Below the pieces are notes generated by a model. The model was given only the letters and a program-made list of their open reading frames with translations, was not told the DNA's origin and did no database searches. This document shows positions 9,937 to 19,257 of a DNA stretch of 64,000 bases, in pieces; the first letter of the stretch is position 1, and every line of letters starts with the position of its first letter. The position numbers and the translations under genes were made by a program. Source of the DNA: Massilia sp. TS11 (GTDB lineage Bacteria; Pseudomonadota; Gammaproteobacteria; Burkholderiales; Burkholderiaceae_D); NCBI RefSeq assembly GCF_022012445.1, contig NZ_JAKLTS010000008.1:124001-188000 (forward strand), in the 5' to 3' direction.

Positions 9937-11504
9937 CAGTGGCGGAAGTGGCGGGTGCCGGTAAACAGCATCACCACGCCGCGCTCATTGGCGGCATCGA
10001 TCACTTCCTGGTCGCGCATCGAACCACCGGGCTGGATCACGCAGGTGGCGCCCGCATCGACCACCACGTCGAGCCCGTCGCGGAAGGGGAAGAAGGCGTC
10101 CGAGGCCACGGCCGAACCGGCCAGCGACAGACCGGCGTTCTGGGCCTTGATCGACGCGATCCGGGCCGAGTCCACGCGGCTCATCTGGCCGGCGCCGACG
10201 CCGAGCGTCATGCCATTACCGCAGAACACGATGGCATTCGACTTGACGAATTTGGCCACGCGCCAGGCGAACATCAGGTCGGCCATCTGCTGCGGGCTCG
10301 GCTGCTTGACGCTGACCACTTTGAGCTCGTCCTGGCTGACCAGCTTGGCATCGGCCGACTGCACCAGCAGGCCGCCGCCGACGCGCTTGAAGTCATGCGG
10401 ATTGACACCGGTACCGAGCGGAATTTCGAGCAGGCGCACGTTCTGCTTGGCGCTCATGATCTGGCGCGCCTCGGCCGTGAAGGACGGGGCGATCAGCACT
10501 TCGACGAACAGCTTGGCGATGGCCTCGGCCGCCTGGCCGTCGACTTCGACATTGAAGGCGATGATGCCGCCGAAGGCCGAGGTCGGATCGGTCTGCAGCG
10601 CGCGGCTGTAGGCCTCGAGGGCGCTGGCGCCGATCGCCACGCCGCAGGGATTGGCGTGCTTGATGATCACGCAGCCGGCCGGCTGGCCCATGCCGCCCAG
10701 GGTCTTCACGCATTCCCAGGCCGCATCGGCATCGGCGATGTTGTTGTAGGACAGCTCCTTGCCCTGCAGCTGGGTGTAATTGGCCAGCGCACCGGCCACC
10801 GGGGCCAGATCGCGGTAGAAGGCGGCGCTCTGGTGCGGGTTCTCGCCGTAGCGCATGTCCTGCACTTTTTCGAAATGCAGGTTCAGGGTCTGCGGATAGG
10901 CGCTGCGCGTGGCGTGCTGCTTGTCAGCGCCCAGGCTGCTCAGGTAATTGGTGATGGCGCCGTCGTACTGGGCCGTGTGGGCGAACACCTTCTTGGCCAG
11001 CATGAAGCGCGTGTCATAGCTGATACTGCCGGCCTTCACGCCATCGAGCACGAGCGCGTAGTCGGCCGGATCGCAGACCACCACCACGTCCTTGTGGTTC
11101 TTGGCTGCCGAGCGCAGCATGGTCGGGCCGCCGATGTCGATGTTCTCGATCGCGTCCTCGAGCGTGCAGCTGTCCTTGGCGACCGTGGCCTGGAACGGGT
11201 ACAGGTTGACGACCACGAAGTCGATGGTCGGCATCTGGTGCTCGGACAGCTTGGCCATGTGCTCGGGGAAGTCGCGGCGCGCGAGGATGCCGCCGTGGAC
11301 TTTCGGGTGCAGGGTCTTGACGCGCCCGTCCAGCATTTCGGGGAAGCCCGTGTAGTCCGCCACCTCGGTCACCGGCACGCCATTGTCCATCAGCAGCTTG
11401 GCGGTGCCGCCGGTCGACAGGATGTTGACGCCGAGCGCGGACAGTGCGCGCGCGAAGTCGAGCACGCCGGTTTTATCGGAAACGGAAATCAGGGCTTGTT
11501 TCAT
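9936..11504 (-). CDS. purH: Bifunctional AICAR formyltransferase / IMP cyclohydrolase
   Basis: 522 residues, full length. The N-terminal MGS-like IMP cyclohydrolase domain ([36 protein letters not shown]) is followed by the AICAR transformylase domain ([13 protein letters not shown] block read here as [15 protein letters not shown], and KHANPCGVA). It performs the last two steps of IMP synthesis using 10-formyl-THF. It lies 79 nt downstream of fis and overlaps ruvC by one base. The dusB-fis-purH-ruv arrangement recurs in Burkholderiales. Confidence 0.98.
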   Translation of the reverse strand: MKQALISVSDKTGVLDFARALSALGVNILSTGGTAKLLMDNGVPVTEVADYTGFPEMLDGRVKTLHPKVHGGILARRDFPEHMAKLSEHQMPTIDFVVVNLYPFQATVAKDSCTLEDAIENIDIGGPTMLRSAAKNHKDVVVVCDPADYALVLDGVKAGSISYDTRFMLAKKVFAHTAQYDGAITNYLSSLGADKQHATRSAYPQTLNLHFEKVQDMRYGENPHQSAAFYRDLAPVAGALANYTQLQGKELSYNNIADADAAWECVKTLGGMGQPAGCVIIKHANPCGVAIGASALEAYSRALQTDPTSAFGGIIAFNVEVDGQAAEAIAKLFVEVLIAPSFTAEARQIMSAKQNVRLLEIPLGTGVNPHDFKRVGGGLLVQSADAKLVSQDELKVVSVKQPSPQQMADLMFAWRVAKFVKSNAIVFCGNGMTLGVGAGQMSRVDSARIASIKAQNAGLSLAGSAVASDAFFPFRDGLDVVVDAGATCVIQPGGSMRDQEVIDAANERGVVMLFTGTRHFRH

Positions 11505-11583
11505 GGCTGGGCCTAATCAGAAGTAAAAGGAATTCGGGCGCTGCCAGCCGCGCCATGCGCGCGGCCCAGGCACGCGCAGGGGC

Positions 11584-11817
11584 TTACAGGAGGCCGTGCT
11601 CCTGCAGCTTCTTTCGCAAGGTATTGCGGTTGATGCCGAGCATTTGCGCGGCCTGCGACTGGTTGCCATCGGCGCGGCCCATGACCACTTCGAGGATCGG
11701 GCGTTCGACGGTCATCACGACCATGTCGTAGATGTTGCTGGCAGGCTGTTCACCGAGGTCGTTGAAGTACTCTTCCAGGCTCTTCTGGACTACTTCCTGA
11801 ATGCTCTCTTTGCTCAT
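11584..11817 (-). CDS. fis: Nucleoid-associated DNA-binding protein Fis
   Basis: 77 residues, slightly shorter than the 98 of E. coli Fis, as is usual in betaproteobacteria. The N-terminal helical dimer region is followed by the C-terminal helix-turn-helix (GNQSQAAQMLGINRNTLRKK). It bends DNA and affects rRNA transcription, recombination and replication control. ATG at 11817, in the canonical dusB-fis pairing with a 71-nt gap after dusB. The open frame continues upstream inside dusB, but family length supports this start. Confidence 0.95.
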   Translation of the reverse strand: MSKESIQEVVQKSLEEYFNDLGEQPASNIYDMVVMTVERPILEVVMGRADGNQSQAAQMLGINRNTLRKKLQEHGLL

Positions 11818-11888
11818 CTCTACTTGCTCTATACGGCTTGTTAATATTGCGCCGCGCGCTCCTGGCGCACGGTCGTCCCCGTGGTGGT

Positions 11889-12947
11889 TCAGGCGGCCAG
11901 GGCTGCGTCGGCCGCGTCGGCGGGCTGGTATTGTAAGCGCTCGCCGTATTGCTTTTGTAATTCGAAAAACGCGGCCACAGCGTCGAGCTGGGCCTGCGTG
12001 TCTTCCAGCAGATTCATGCGCTGGCGGAAGGCTTCGCCGCCGGGCAGATCGCGCACATACCAGCCGATGTGCTTGCGCGCCGTGCGCACGCCCAGGTAGT
12101 CGCCATAGAAGGCGTAGTGGGCGCGCAGGTGCTGGTCCATCAGCGTGGCGACCTCGTCCACCTTGGGCGGGGCCAGCAGTTCGCCGGTGCGCAGATAATG
12201 GTCGACTTCGCGGCAGATCCAGGGGCGGCCCTGGGCCGCGCGGCCGATCATCACCGCATCCGCGCCCGTGTAGTCGAGCACATAGCGCGCCTTCTGCGGG
12301 CTGGTGATGTCGCCATTGGCCACCACCGGAATCGATACTGCCTGCTTGACGGCGGCAATCGTGTCGTATTCGGCCTCCCCCTTGTAGCCGTCGGCGCGCG
12401 TGCGCCCGTGCAGGGTCAGCATCGCGATGCCGGCGTCCTCGGCCATGCGGGCGATGGTCAGGGCATTCCGGTTCTGGCGGTCCCAGCCGGTGCGAAATTT
12501 CAGCGTGACGGGCACATCGACGGCCGCAACGACGGCCTGCAGAATCTGCTGGACCAGGTCTTCCTGCTGCAGCAGGGCCGAGCCGCACCAGTTGTTGCAC
12601 ACCTTCTTGACCGGGCAGCCCATATTGATGTCGATGATCTGGGCGCCGCGCGCGACATTGAACTGCGCGCATTCGGCCAGTTCCTGCGGCACCGCGCCGG
12701 CGATCTGCACGGCCTTGGGTTCCATCTCACCGTTGTGGTCGGTGCGGCGCGCCGATTTCTCGCTGGCCCAGAGGCGCGGATTGGAGGCCGCCATCTCCGA
12801 GACCGCGTAGCCGGCCCCGAGTTCCTTGCACAACTGGCGGAACGGACGGTCGGTCACCCCGGCCATGGGGGCGACGAACACATTGTTACGCAGTTGATAG
12901 GGACCGATGTTCACGGACAGGACAGGCGAGTTGCGGAAACCTGCCAT
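11889..12947 (-). CDS. dusB: tRNA-dihydrouridine synthase B
   Basis: 352 residues. FMN-binding TIM barrel of the Dus family: VFVAPMAGVTDRPFR near the N-terminus, catalytic Cys 111 in NMGCPVKKVCNNW, FMN/tRNA-contacting blocks LKFRTGWD, LHGRTRADGY and VVANGDI, then the C-terminal tRNA-binding helical domain. It reduces uridines to dihydrouridine in tRNA. I chose ATG 12947, with a GGGG/GGG-containing leader, over an in-frame TTG at 12968: a TATAAA hexamer at 12969-12974 would put transcription start at about 12962, downstream of the TTG. First gene of the dusB-fis-purH-ruv run. Confidence 0.95.
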   Translation of the reverse strand: MAGFRNSPVLSVNIGPYQLRNNVFVAPMAGVTDRPFRQLCKELGAGYAVSEMAASNPRLWASEKSARRTDHNGEMEPKAVQIAGAVPQELAECAQFNVARGAQIIDINMGCPVKKVCNNWCGSALLQQEDLVQQILQAVVAAVDVPVTLKFRTGWDRQNRNALTIARMAEDAGIAMLTLHGRTRADGYKGEAEYDTIAAVKQAVSIPVVANGDITSPQKARYVLDYTGADAVMIGRAAQGRPWICREVDHYLRTGELLAPPKVDEVATLMDQHLRAHYAFYGDYLGVRTARKHIGWYVRDLPGGEAFRQRMNLLEDTQAQLDAVAAFFELQKQYGERLQYQPADAADAALAA

Positions 12948-12968
12948 TTTACCCGATCCCCTGCTCAA

Positions 12969-12974
12969 TTTATA
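12969..12974 (-). promoter_or_regulatory. Candidate -10 hexamer for dusB-fis
   Basis: On the minus strand the hexamer reads TATAAA, about 22 bases before the dusB ATG, in a short AT-rich patch of an otherwise GC-rich region. The best -35 partner at 17 bp spacing (GGGGCA) is poor, so this is a tentative site. Confidence 0.4.
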
Positions 12975-13048
12975 AGCACTATTTTTTCTGTTGCCCCCAC
13001 TTGCTCATTTCCGCGAGCGATATTCGAACCGCTCCCGGTGCCCGCCAG

Positions 13049-13071
13049 AAAAATGGGGTCAGACCCCATTT
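13049..13071. repeat. GGGGTCAGACCCC palindrome (copy B1)
   Basis: Symmetric copy with 10-bp arms (13051-13060 / 13062-13071) around a central A. It carries GAAAAAT on its left flank and ATTTGTTTGG on its right. First of three copies packed between the histidine phosphatase stop and dusB. Confidence 0.85.
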
Positions 13072-13090
13072 GTTTGGCAGGCAATTCCGA

Positions 13091-13114
13091 AAAAATGGGG
13101 TCTGACCCCGATTT
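13091..13114. repeat. GGGGTCTGACCCC palindrome (copy B2)
   Basis: Same core with central T. The right arm has an extra G (GACCCCGATTT), so the arms are offset by one base. Over 24 bases it is identical to copy B3, 34 bp away. The right flank reads ATTTATCC, the flank also found inside the doublet at 25.95 kb. Confidence 0.85.
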
Positions 13115-13124
13115 ATCCGCCGAG

Positions 13125-13148
13125 AAAAATGGGGTCTGACCCCGATTT
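13125..13148. repeat. GGGGTCTGACCCC palindrome (copy B3)
   Basis: Direct repeat of copy B2 (24 identical bases), with GAAAAAT on the left and ATTTGTTTG on the right. It ends 6 nt before the stop codon of the histidine phosphatase gene and may act as its terminator on the minus strand. Confidence 0.85.
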
Positions 13149-13153
13149 GTTTG

Positions 13154-13783
13154 TCAGGAAATTTCGTCGAGGGCGCTGCTGCGCAGGTGGCTGGCGTCGC
13201 CCCAGACGTCGAGCTGCAGGCGTCCGCCGTCGACCTGGAAGCGGTTCAGCGCGGCATTCGGGATCGTGAAGCTGCGCGGGCTGTCGAGCGGCAGGCCGGT
13301 CGCGGCCCGGTAGGCGCACTCGAGCACGCCGCCGTGGGCGACGATCACCAGGGTCTGGCCGGGATGCGCGGCGCTGGCCGCGAAAATCGCCGCAATGCAG
13401 CGCGCATGGAAATCGCCGTAGCGCTCGCCCTCGGGCGGGGCGGCGTCGATCACGCGCGCCTTCCAGTCGGCGTAGTGCTGCGGATAGCGCGCTTCGGCTT
13501 CGCTGTAGAGCAGGCCTTCGAACACGCCGTAGTGGCGCTCGCGCAGCTGGCGCGCGCGCCTCACACGCAGGCCGTGGTGGACGGCAATCGCGTCGGCCGT
13601 GGCGGCGGCGCGCTGCAAATCGCTCGAGATGATGGCGTCGATGCGCTCGCCCGCCAGGGCGGCGCCGAGCGCGGCCGCCTGGCGCTGGCCGCTGGCATTG
13701 AGCGGGATGTCGAGATGGCCTTGCAGGCGGCGCTCGGCGTTCCAGGCGGTCTCGCCGTGGCGCAGCAGAATCAGGCGGGTCAT
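13154..13783 (-). CDS. Histidine phosphatase family protein (phosphoglycerate mutase-like)
   Basis: 209 residues. Catalytic RHGE at 8-11 (LILLRHGETAWN), the R/E/R/H pocket around 81-84 in LRERHYGVFEG, and second catalytic His 150 (VIVAHGG). This is the branch of the histidine phosphatase superfamily containing GpmB-like and CobC-like phosphatases; substrate cannot be assigned. The ATG shares one base with the stop of the PEBP-like gene (TGATG), so the two are coupled. Three palindromic repeats follow the stop. Confidence 0.92.
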   Translation of the reverse strand: MTRLILLRHGETAWNAERRLQGHLDIPLNASGQRQAAALGAALAGERIDAIISSDLQRAAATADAIAVHHGLRVRRARQLRERHYGVFEGLLYSEAEARYPQHYADWKARVIDAAPPEGERYGDFHARCIAAIFAASAAHPGQTLVIVAHGGVLECAYRAATGLPLDSPRSFTIPNAALNRFQVDGGRLQLDVWGDASHLRSSALDEIS

Positions 13784-14442
13784 CAGAGCTGGGCCGCCAC
13801 CTGCGGATGGAGCGAATACACGCCGACCAGCTGGGCTTCGTCGAGGATGTGGCCGCGGATCGCCGCCATCGCCTCGGCCCCGCTGAAACGCCCGTCGAGC
13901 GGCAGGCGCGGGATATCGAGCGCGTAGATGCGGAAAATATAGCGGTGCGGACGCTGGTCGTTCCACGGCGGACAGGGGCCGTCGTAGCCGTAGTAGTCGC
14001 CGGCCATGGCGGGGTCGCCGGCGAACCAGCCGGTGTAGTCGTTCAGGCCGTGGCGCAGGGTCAGCGCGGCGCCCTGCCGCGCGGCCACCGTGACGGCCGG
14101 GCCGGGCTTGCCGCGCGCGCTGACGCGGTCCGAGAACTGGCCCTCGGCGATCGCCTTCATCGTCGGCGGGATATCGCACAGGCTCCAGTGGTAAAAATCG
14201 ACGCGCGCCAGATTGTGCGGCACCTCGCGCCCTTCCTGGTTGACGTCGGTGCCGACCGAGGGCACGTCGATGTCGATACAGAACAGAATCAGGCTCTCGG
14301 TGCCGGCCGGCACATCATCCCAGGCGAAATGGGGATTGCGGTTACTCGACAGACGCACATGGGTGTGCGCGTCTTGCACCCCGAAGGCACAGGCCTCGGG
14401 GATGATGTCGCCATCCTTGAAGGTGTCGCTCCACAAATGCAT
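13783..14442 (-). CDS. YbhB/YbcL (PEBP-like) family protein
   Basis: 219 residues. The bacterial phosphatidylethanolamine-binding / Raf-kinase-inhibitor-like fold is indicated by LILFCIDIDVPS (ligand-site acidic block), HWSLCDIP, and YGYDGPCPPWNDQRPHRYIF, whose GPxPP...HRY signature is typical. No signal peptide, so probably cytoplasmic. Physiological role in bacteria is not established. It is coupled by one shared base to the histidine phosphatase downstream and lies 67 nt after dtd. Confidence 0.88.
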   Translation of the reverse strand: MHLWSDTFKDGDIIPEACAFGVQDAHTHVRLSSNRNPHFAWDDVPAGTESLILFCIDIDVPSVGTDVNQEGREVPHNLARVDFYHWSLCDIPPTMKAIAEGQFSDRVSARGKPGPAVTVAARQGAALTLRHGLNDYTGWFAGDPAMAGDYYGYDGPCPPWNDQRPHRYIFRIYALDIPRLPLDGRFSGAEAMAAIRGHILDEAQLVGVYSLHPQVAAQL

Positions 14443-14509
14443 CGCTGCCTCCTGTTCCCTTTCTGGTATAGACCACGCCGGCGCGCGTGAGTTTTGGTCC
14501 GGATCAGAA

Positions 14510-14956
14510 CTATTGTGCCTGAACCTGGAGCCAGAAGGTAACGGGGCCGTCGTTGGTCAGCGACACCTGCATGTCGGCGCCGAAGCGGCCGGTGGCGACA
14601 TGCGGGTGGCGCTGGCGCGCCTGGGCCACCACATGCTCGAACAGGCGCAGGCCGTCGGCCGGGGCCGCGGCCGGGGTGAACGAGGGCCGGGTGCCGGAAC
14701 GGGTATCGGCCGCCAGCGTGAACTGGGGCACCAACAGCAGGCCGCCGCCGATGTCGCTGAGGCTGCGGTTCATCTTGCCGGCCTCGTCGGGGAAGACGCG
14801 GTAGCCGAGCAGCTTGGCGAGCAGCTTGTCGCCCTCGGCCTCGGTGTCGCCCTTCTCGGCGCACAGCAGCACCAGCAGGCCGCGCCCGATGGCGCCGATC
14901 GTGGCCCCGTCGACGTCGACCTGGGCCGCGCTGACGCGTTGCAGCAGGGCGATCAT
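14510..14956 (-). CDS. dtd: D-aminoacyl-tRNA deacylase
   Basis: 148 residues. Removes D-amino acids (and glycine from tRNA-Ala) from mischarged tRNA. Signature blocks: [13 protein letters not shown] at the N-terminus, PQFTLAADT (the first residue is Pro where many homologues have Ser in SQFTL), GRFGADMQV and the cross-subunit NDGPVTFWL with its Gly-Pro motif. Its ATG overlaps the tyrS stop by four bases (ATGA), so tyrS-dtd are translationally coupled: a synthetase paired with the enzyme that clears D-Tyr-tRNA. Confidence 0.96.
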   Translation of the reverse strand: MIALLQRVSAAQVDVDGATIGAIGRGLLVLLCAEKGDTEAEGDKLLAKLLGYRVFPDEAGKMNRSLSDIGGGLLLVPQFTLAADTRSGTRPSFTPAAAPADGLRLFEHVVAQARQRHPHVATGRFGADMQVSLTNDGPVTFWLQVQAQ

Positions 14957-16188
14957 GCGCTCAGGTGCACGCGCATGAATTTGCGCTTGCCGACCTGCAG
15001 CACGACGCTGCCGGCCGCCACCTGCAGGCCCTTGTCGCTGACCACCTGGCCGTCGATGCGCACGCCGCCCTGGTCGATCATGCGCAGGGCTTCCGAGGTC
15101 GACGCGCACAGGCCGGTGGTCTTGAGCAGCGGGCCGATCGCCAGCGGCGCCCCGCTCAGTTGCATCTCGGGCAGCTCGTCGGGGATGCCGCCCTTGGCGC
15201 GGTTGACGAAGTCGGCCAGCGCATCCTCGGCCGCCTGGGCCGAGTGGAAACGCGTCGTGATTTCCTTGGCCAGGGCCACCTTGGCGTCGCGCGGATTGGC
15301 GCCGCCCGCGACCGCAGCCTTGAGCGCGGCCACCTCGGCGATCGAGCGGAAGGACAGCAGATCGAAATATTTCCACATCATCGTGTCGGAAATACTCATC
15401 ACCTTGGCGAACATGGTGTTGGCCGGCTCGGTGATGCCGATGTAGTTGTTCTTCGACTTGGACATCTTCTCGACGCCGTCGAGGCCTTCGAGCAGGGGCA
15501 TGGTCAGGATGCACTGCGGCTCCTGGCCGTAGTCCTTCTGCAGCTCGCGCCCGACCAACAGATTGAATTTCTGGTCGGTACCCCCGAGCTCGAGATCGGA
15601 CTTCAGGGCCACCGAATCGTAGCCTTGCATGAGCGGATACAGGAACTCATGGACCGAAATTGGTGTCCCAGCCTTGAAACGCTTGGTAAAGTCATCACGT
15701 TCCATCATGCGGGCCACCGTGTAGCGGCTGGCCAGCTGGATCAGGCCGCGCGCGCCGAGCGGGTCGCACCACTCGGAGTTGTAGCGGATTTCGGTGCGCG
15801 TCGGGTCCAGCACCAGCGAGGCCTGCTTGAAGTAGGTGGTGGCATTGGCTTCGATCTGCTCGCGCGTCAACGGCGGGCGGGTCGTGTTGCGGCCCGAGGG
15901 GTCGCCAATCATGGAGGTGAAGTCGCCAATCAGGAAGATCACCTGGTGGCCCAGATCTTGCAATTGACGCAACTTATTCAAGACCACGGTGTGGCCCAGG
16001 TGCAGGTCGGGGGCGGTCGGGTCGAGCCCGAGCTTGATCCGCAGCGGCACGCCCGTCTGCTCCGAACGGGCCAGCTTCTGGGCGAATTCGGCTTCGATCA
16101 GCAGTTCATCGACGCCGCGTTTGGTGATGGCCAGGGCTTCCTGGACACGGTCCGATAGCGGCAGGCGGGGTGCTTGAATAGCTTCCAT
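14953..16188 (-). CDS. tyrS: Tyrosyl-tRNA synthetase
   Basis: 411 residues. Class Ic synthetase: HLGH at 63-66 ([12 protein letters not shown]), KMSKS in [10 protein letters not shown] at about 245, and a C-terminal S4 RNA-binding domain ([15 protein letters not shown]). It activates tyrosine and charges tRNA-Tyr. The N-terminal layout is that of the TyrZ-like proteobacterial type. It overlaps dtd by four bases and is divergent from the M23 peptidase gene across a 157-bp intergenic region. Confidence 0.97.
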   Translation of the reverse strand: MEAIQAPRLPLSDRVQEALAITKRGVDELLIEAEFAQKLARSEQTGVPLRIKLGLDPTAPDLHLGHTVVLNKLRQLQDLGHQVIFLIGDFTSMIGDPSGRNTTRPPLTREQIEANATTYFKQASLVLDPTRTEIRYNSEWCDPLGARGLIQLASRYTVARMMERDDFTKRFKAGTPISVHEFLYPLMQGYDSVALKSDLELGGTDQKFNLLVGRELQKDYGQEPQCILTMPLLEGLDGVEKMSKSKNNYIGITEPANTMFAKVMSISDTMMWKYFDLLSFRSIAEVAALKAAVAGGANPRDAKVALAKEITTRFHSAQAAEDALADFVNRAKGGIPDELPEMQLSGAPLAIGPLLKTTGLCASTSEALRMIDQGGVRIDGQVVSDKGLQVAAGSVVLQVGKRKFMRVHLSA

Positions 16189-16234
16189 AGAATAATTTGA
16201 TGCGCTTGAAAAATGTTCGAGGGCGACCCGAGTT

Positions 16235-16243
16235 TGCTATAAT
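16235..16243 (+). promoter_or_regulatory. Extended -10 promoter for the M23 peptidase-anmK operon
   Basis: Reads TGC followed by the perfect hexamer TATAAT (16238-16243), an extended -10 that tolerates a weak -35; none is obvious at 16-18 bp. Expected transcription start near 16250 gives a leader of about 95 nt to the ATG at 16346. Confidence 0.65.
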
Positions 16244-16345
16244 CGCCGATCCTGTCAATCTTGCCGAATGAAAAGTAGTTCGTCCGACAAACAAAAAAGA
16301 AAAAACAAAGTTTGGACGGTCAAGCGGTAAATTTTAACTGATTGC

Positions 16346-17725
16346 ATGAGCCGAACCAATAACGAAACAGGCAAAAGCTGGTTGAGCCTGCTAGGGAAGA
16401 CGCGGAAGGCGCGCATCATCAGCGCCTCCGCCCTGTTCCTGGCCGCCTGTGCCTTTGGCGCGGCAGGGGTGGTGCCCCTGGCACCCGATCCCGCCGACTT
16501 GCCCGTCAAGTCGATCACCCAGGAACTTCCCCTCCCCACCCTGGCCGAACAGGTGGCCGCCCTCGAACAGCGCAACGCCCGCTTCATCCACGAAGAACGC
16601 GTGCGCCCGGGCGACACCCTGGCCTCGCTGCTGAACCGCCTCGGCGTCGACGACGAGGCGGCGGCCACCTTCATCAAGAGCGACAAGGTGGCGCGCGCCG
16701 TGATGCAGCTCAAGCCGGGCCGCACGGTCCAGGCCCAGACCGATGAGAACGGCAATCTGCTGTGGCTGCGTGCGGCCGTGGCCGACGCGAAGAACGACGC
16801 GATCAAGAATCTGTCGGTCCAGCGCAAGGGGAATAGTTTCGAGGCGGCCGAGGTCCCTGCCAAGCTCGAGCGGCGCATCGAAATGCGCACGCGCGAAATC
16901 ACCAGCTCGCTGTACGCGGCCACCGACGCCTCCACCGACGGCAGCAAACTGCCGGATTCGGTGGTGGCCCAGATCATCGAGATGTTCTCCACCAGCATAG
17001 ACTTCCGCGCCGACCTGAAACGCGGCGACCGCTTCAATGTGGTCTACGAAAGTTTCTGGCAGGACGGCGAACTCGTGCGCGTGGGGCGCGTGCTCGCGGG
17101 CGAATTCATCAACAAGGGCGTGGCCTACCAGTCGGTCTGGTTCGAGGACCCGGCCACCCACACGGGCGGCGGCTACTACACCTTCGACGGCAAGTCCCTG
17201 AAAAAGGCCTTCCTCAAGTCGCCGCTCGAATTTTCGCGCGTGACCTCGGGCTTCGCCATGCGCGTGCATCCGATCTCGGGCAACTGGAAACAGCACAAGG
17301 GCATCGACTTCGGCGCCGCCGTCGGCACGCCGATCCGCGCGGCCGGCGACGGCGTGGTCGACTTTGCCGGCGTCCAGGGCGGCTATGGCAATCTGGTGGT
17401 CATCAAGCACTGGGCCAATTACTCGACCGCCTATGCGCACATGAGCCGCTTCGCCTCCGGCCTGAAGAAAGGCCAGAAAGTGACCCAGGGCGATGTGATC
17501 GGCTATGTCGGCAGCACCGGCTGGTCGACCGGGCCCCACCTCCACTACGAATTCCGCGTCGGCAATGAGGCTCGCGATCCGAGCAAGCTGGCGGTGCAGC
17601 CGCAGGCGCCGCTGACGGCCGCAGAAATGTCGCGCTTCAAGGCCGTGGCGGGCGAAATGACCCACCGCTTCACCCTGCTGCGTCCGCAGGATGGGGCGGC
17701 CGGCCGCAGCCTGGCCGCGCGTTGA
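16346..17725 (+). CDS. M23-family murein endopeptidase (LytM domain)
   Basis: 459 residues. A short cytoplasmic N-terminus, one membrane anchor (about 23-45), a periplasmic OapA/LysM-like region with a predicted coil, and a C-terminal LytM domain. Zinc ligands are visible: H317 and D321 in HKGIDFG, and HLH at 398-400 in [12 protein letters not shown], so the site looks active. It would cut peptidoglycan cross-links (MepM-like). No clear Shine-Dalgarno precedes ATG 16346, and an in-frame 20-codon ORF ends 15 nt upstream. anmK starts 4 nt after the stop, joining murein cleavage to murein recycling. Confidence 0.93.
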   Translation: MSRTNNETGKSWLSLLGKTRKARIISASALFLAACAFGAAGVVPLAPDPADLPVKSITQELPLPTLAEQVAALEQRNARFIHEERVRPGDTLASLLNRLGVDDEAAATFIKSDKVARAVMQLKPGRTVQAQTDENGNLLWLRAAVADAKNDAIKNLSVQRKGNSFEAAEVPAKLERRIEMRTREITSSLYAATDASTDGSKLPDSVVAQIIEMFSTSIDFRADLKRGDRFNVVYESFWQDGELVRVGRVLAGEFINKGVAYQSVWFEDPATHTGGGYYTFDGKSLKKAFLKSPLEFSRVTSGFAMRVHPISGNWKQHKGIDFGAAVGTPIRAAGDGVVDFAGVQGGYGNLVVIKHWANYSTAYAHMSRFASGLKKGQKVTQGDVIGYVGSTGWSTGPHLHYEFRVGNEARDPSKLAVQPQAPLTAAEMSRFKAVAGEMTHRFTLLRPQDGAAGRSLAAR

Positions 17726-17729
17726 TGGC

Positions 17730-18821
17730 ATGAGCACGCTGTACATCGGCCTGATGTCGGGCACCAGCCTGGACGGGGTCGATGGCGTGCTGGCCGACAT
17801 CTCGGCGGCCGGTATCCAGACCCTGGCCGCCGCCTTCACCCCCTTCCCCGAGGCCCTGCGCGCCGAACTGCTGGCCCTGCAGGCGCCGACCCCGAACGAA
17901 ATTGAACGCGAAGCCCTGGCCGCGAACGGCCTGGCGCGCGTGTATGCCGACTGCGTACGCAGCCTGGTGGCACAGGCGCCCGGCCCGATCCGCGCGGTGG
18001 CCGTGCATGGCCAGACCATCCGCCACCGGCCCGAACTCGGCTTCACGCGCCAGACCAATAACCCGGCCCTGCTGGCCGAGCTGTGCCGCATCGACGTGGT
18101 GGCCGACTTCCGAGCGCGCGATGTGGCCGCCGGCGGCCAGGGTGCGCCGCTGGTGCCGGCCTTCCACCAGGCCCTGTTCTGGCATGCGGGCGAGGAGCGC
18201 GTGCTGCTGAATGTGGGCGGCATCGCCAATATCAGCATCCTGCGCGCCGATGGCCAGGTGCTCGGCTTTGATACCGGCCCCGGCAATGTGCTGATGGATG
18301 GCTGGATCGCGCGCCACCAGGGCGCGCCGTTCGACCGCGACGGCGCCTGGGCGGCCACGGGCCAGGTCCAGCCGGCCCTGCTGCAGCGTCTGCTGAGCGA
18401 GCCCTACTTCGCCCAGCCGGCACCCAAGAGCACCGGGCGCGACCTGTTCCATATGGACTGGCTCGACGCCATGCTGGCCCATGCGCCGGGCGCCGACCCG
18501 GCCGATGTGATGGCCACGCTGACCGCCCTGACCGCGCACAGCGTGGCGCGCGACATCCGGCAGCAGGCGCCGCACTGCGAGGCCGTGTATGTGTGCGGCG
18601 GCGGGGCCTACAACCCCACCCTGCTGGGCATGCTCGAACAGGCGCTGGGCGGGCAGATACGCGTGGCTTCGACAGCCGCGCTCGGCGTGGCGCCGAACCG
18701 GGTCGAGGCCCTGGCCTTCGCCTGGCTCGGCCAGCGCTTTCTCGCGCGCCTGCCGGGCAATGCGCCGGCCGTCACGGGCGCGGCCGGGCCGCGCCTGCTG
18801 GGCGCGCTATATCCGGCCTGA
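17730..18821 (+). CDS. anmK: Anhydro-N-acetylmuramic acid kinase
   Basis: 363 residues. Phosphorylates and opens 1,6-anhydroMurNAc during cell-wall recycling, giving MurNAc-6-P. Family blocks: [18 protein letters not shown] at the N-terminus, [46 protein letters not shown] and the C-terminal VCGGGAYN. The start at 17730 matches the family ([13 protein letters not shown]); an upstream in-frame ATG at 17691 lies inside the preceding gene. Co-directional with the M23 gene at 4-nt spacing. A hairpin terminator follows. Confidence 0.97.
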   Translation: MSTLYIGLMSGTSLDGVDGVLADISAAGIQTLAAAFTPFPEALRAELLALQAPTPNEIEREALAANGLARVYADCVRSLVAQAPGPIRAVAVHGQTIRHRPELGFTRQTNNPALLAELCRIDVVADFRARDVAAGGQGAPLVPAFHQALFWHAGEERVLLNVGGIANISILRADGQVLGFDTGPGNVLMDGWIARHQGAPFDRDGAWAATGQVQPALLQRLLSEPYFAQPAPKSTGRDLFHMDWLDAMLAHAPGADPADVMATLTALTAHSVARDIRQQAPHCEAVYVCGGGAYNPTLLGMLEQALGGQIRVASTAALGVAPNRVEALAFAWLGQRFLARLPGNAPAVTGAAGPRLLGALYPA

Positions 18822-18826
18822 GCATG

Positions 18827-18852
18827 AAAAAAGGCGGGCCAGGCCCGCCTTT
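18827..18852. terminator. Bidirectional intrinsic terminator between anmK and erpA
   Basis: A6, then stem GGCGGGC / GCCCGCC around loop CAG, then T3. On the minus strand this is a strong terminator for erpA (stem plus U6); on the plus strand the U-run is short, so it is weaker for anmK. Confidence 0.8.
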
Positions 18853-18871
18853 GCTTGTATGCCGAACGCGC

Positions 18872-19234
18872 TCAGGCCGAGAACGAGGAGCCGCAGCCGC
18901 AGGTCGAGGTGGCGTTGGGGTTCTTGATCACGAACTGGGCGCCTTCGAGATCGTCCTTGTAGTCGATTTCGGCGCCGACCAGATACTGGTAGCTCATCGC
19001 GTCGATCAACAGCTGGACGCCGTTCTTTTCCATCGTGGTGTCGTCATCGTTGACGATTTCATCGAAGGTGAAACCGTACTGGAAGCCGGAACAGCCACCA
19101 CCCTGCACGAACACGCGCAGTTTCAGGTCGGGATTGCCTTCCTCCTCGATCAGCTGAGCCACTTTGCTGGCGGCAGCCTCGGTGAAGACGATCGGTTCCG
19201 GCATCACTTCCGGCATGTCAGCAACTGCAGTCAT
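18872..19234 (-). CDS. erpA: Iron-sulfur cluster insertion protein ErpA
   Basis: 120 residues. A-type Fe-S carrier with the three conserved cysteines: C48 (GGGCSGF), C112 and C114 (CGCGSSF). It delivers Fe-S clusters to targets including isoprenoid-synthesis enzymes. ATG 19234 was chosen over an upstream in-frame ATG at 19261 because GGAG lies 7 nt upstream and the family starts here; the longer form would overlap the preceding gene. Same strand as argC and the coiled-coil protein. Confidence 0.97.
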   Translation of the reverse strand: MTAVADMPEVMPEPIVFTEAAASKVAQLIEEEGNPDLKLRVFVQGGGCSGFQYGFTFDEIVNDDDTTMEKNGVQLLIDAMSYQYLVGAEIDYKDDLEGAQFVIKNPNATSTCGCGSSFSA

Positions 19235-19257
19235 GGTTGACTCCTCAGGTAAGACTT

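Noticed and set aside
7786..11516. Long open frames antisense to ruvB and purH (for example 7786-9384 and 9939-11516)
   Set aside because: Same shadow pattern; the sense genes have complete, well-known domain sets.
12948..12968. Longer dusB start at TTG 12968
   Set aside because: A -10-like TATAAA lies immediately upstream, so the TTG would precede the likely transcript start; ATG 12947 fits the family.
13049..13148. Possible CRISPR array because of three repeats at short spacing
   Set aside because: The units are short palindromes with unequal spacing (42 and 34 bp) and differing sequence, the intervals are only about 10-20 bp, and no cas gene is near.
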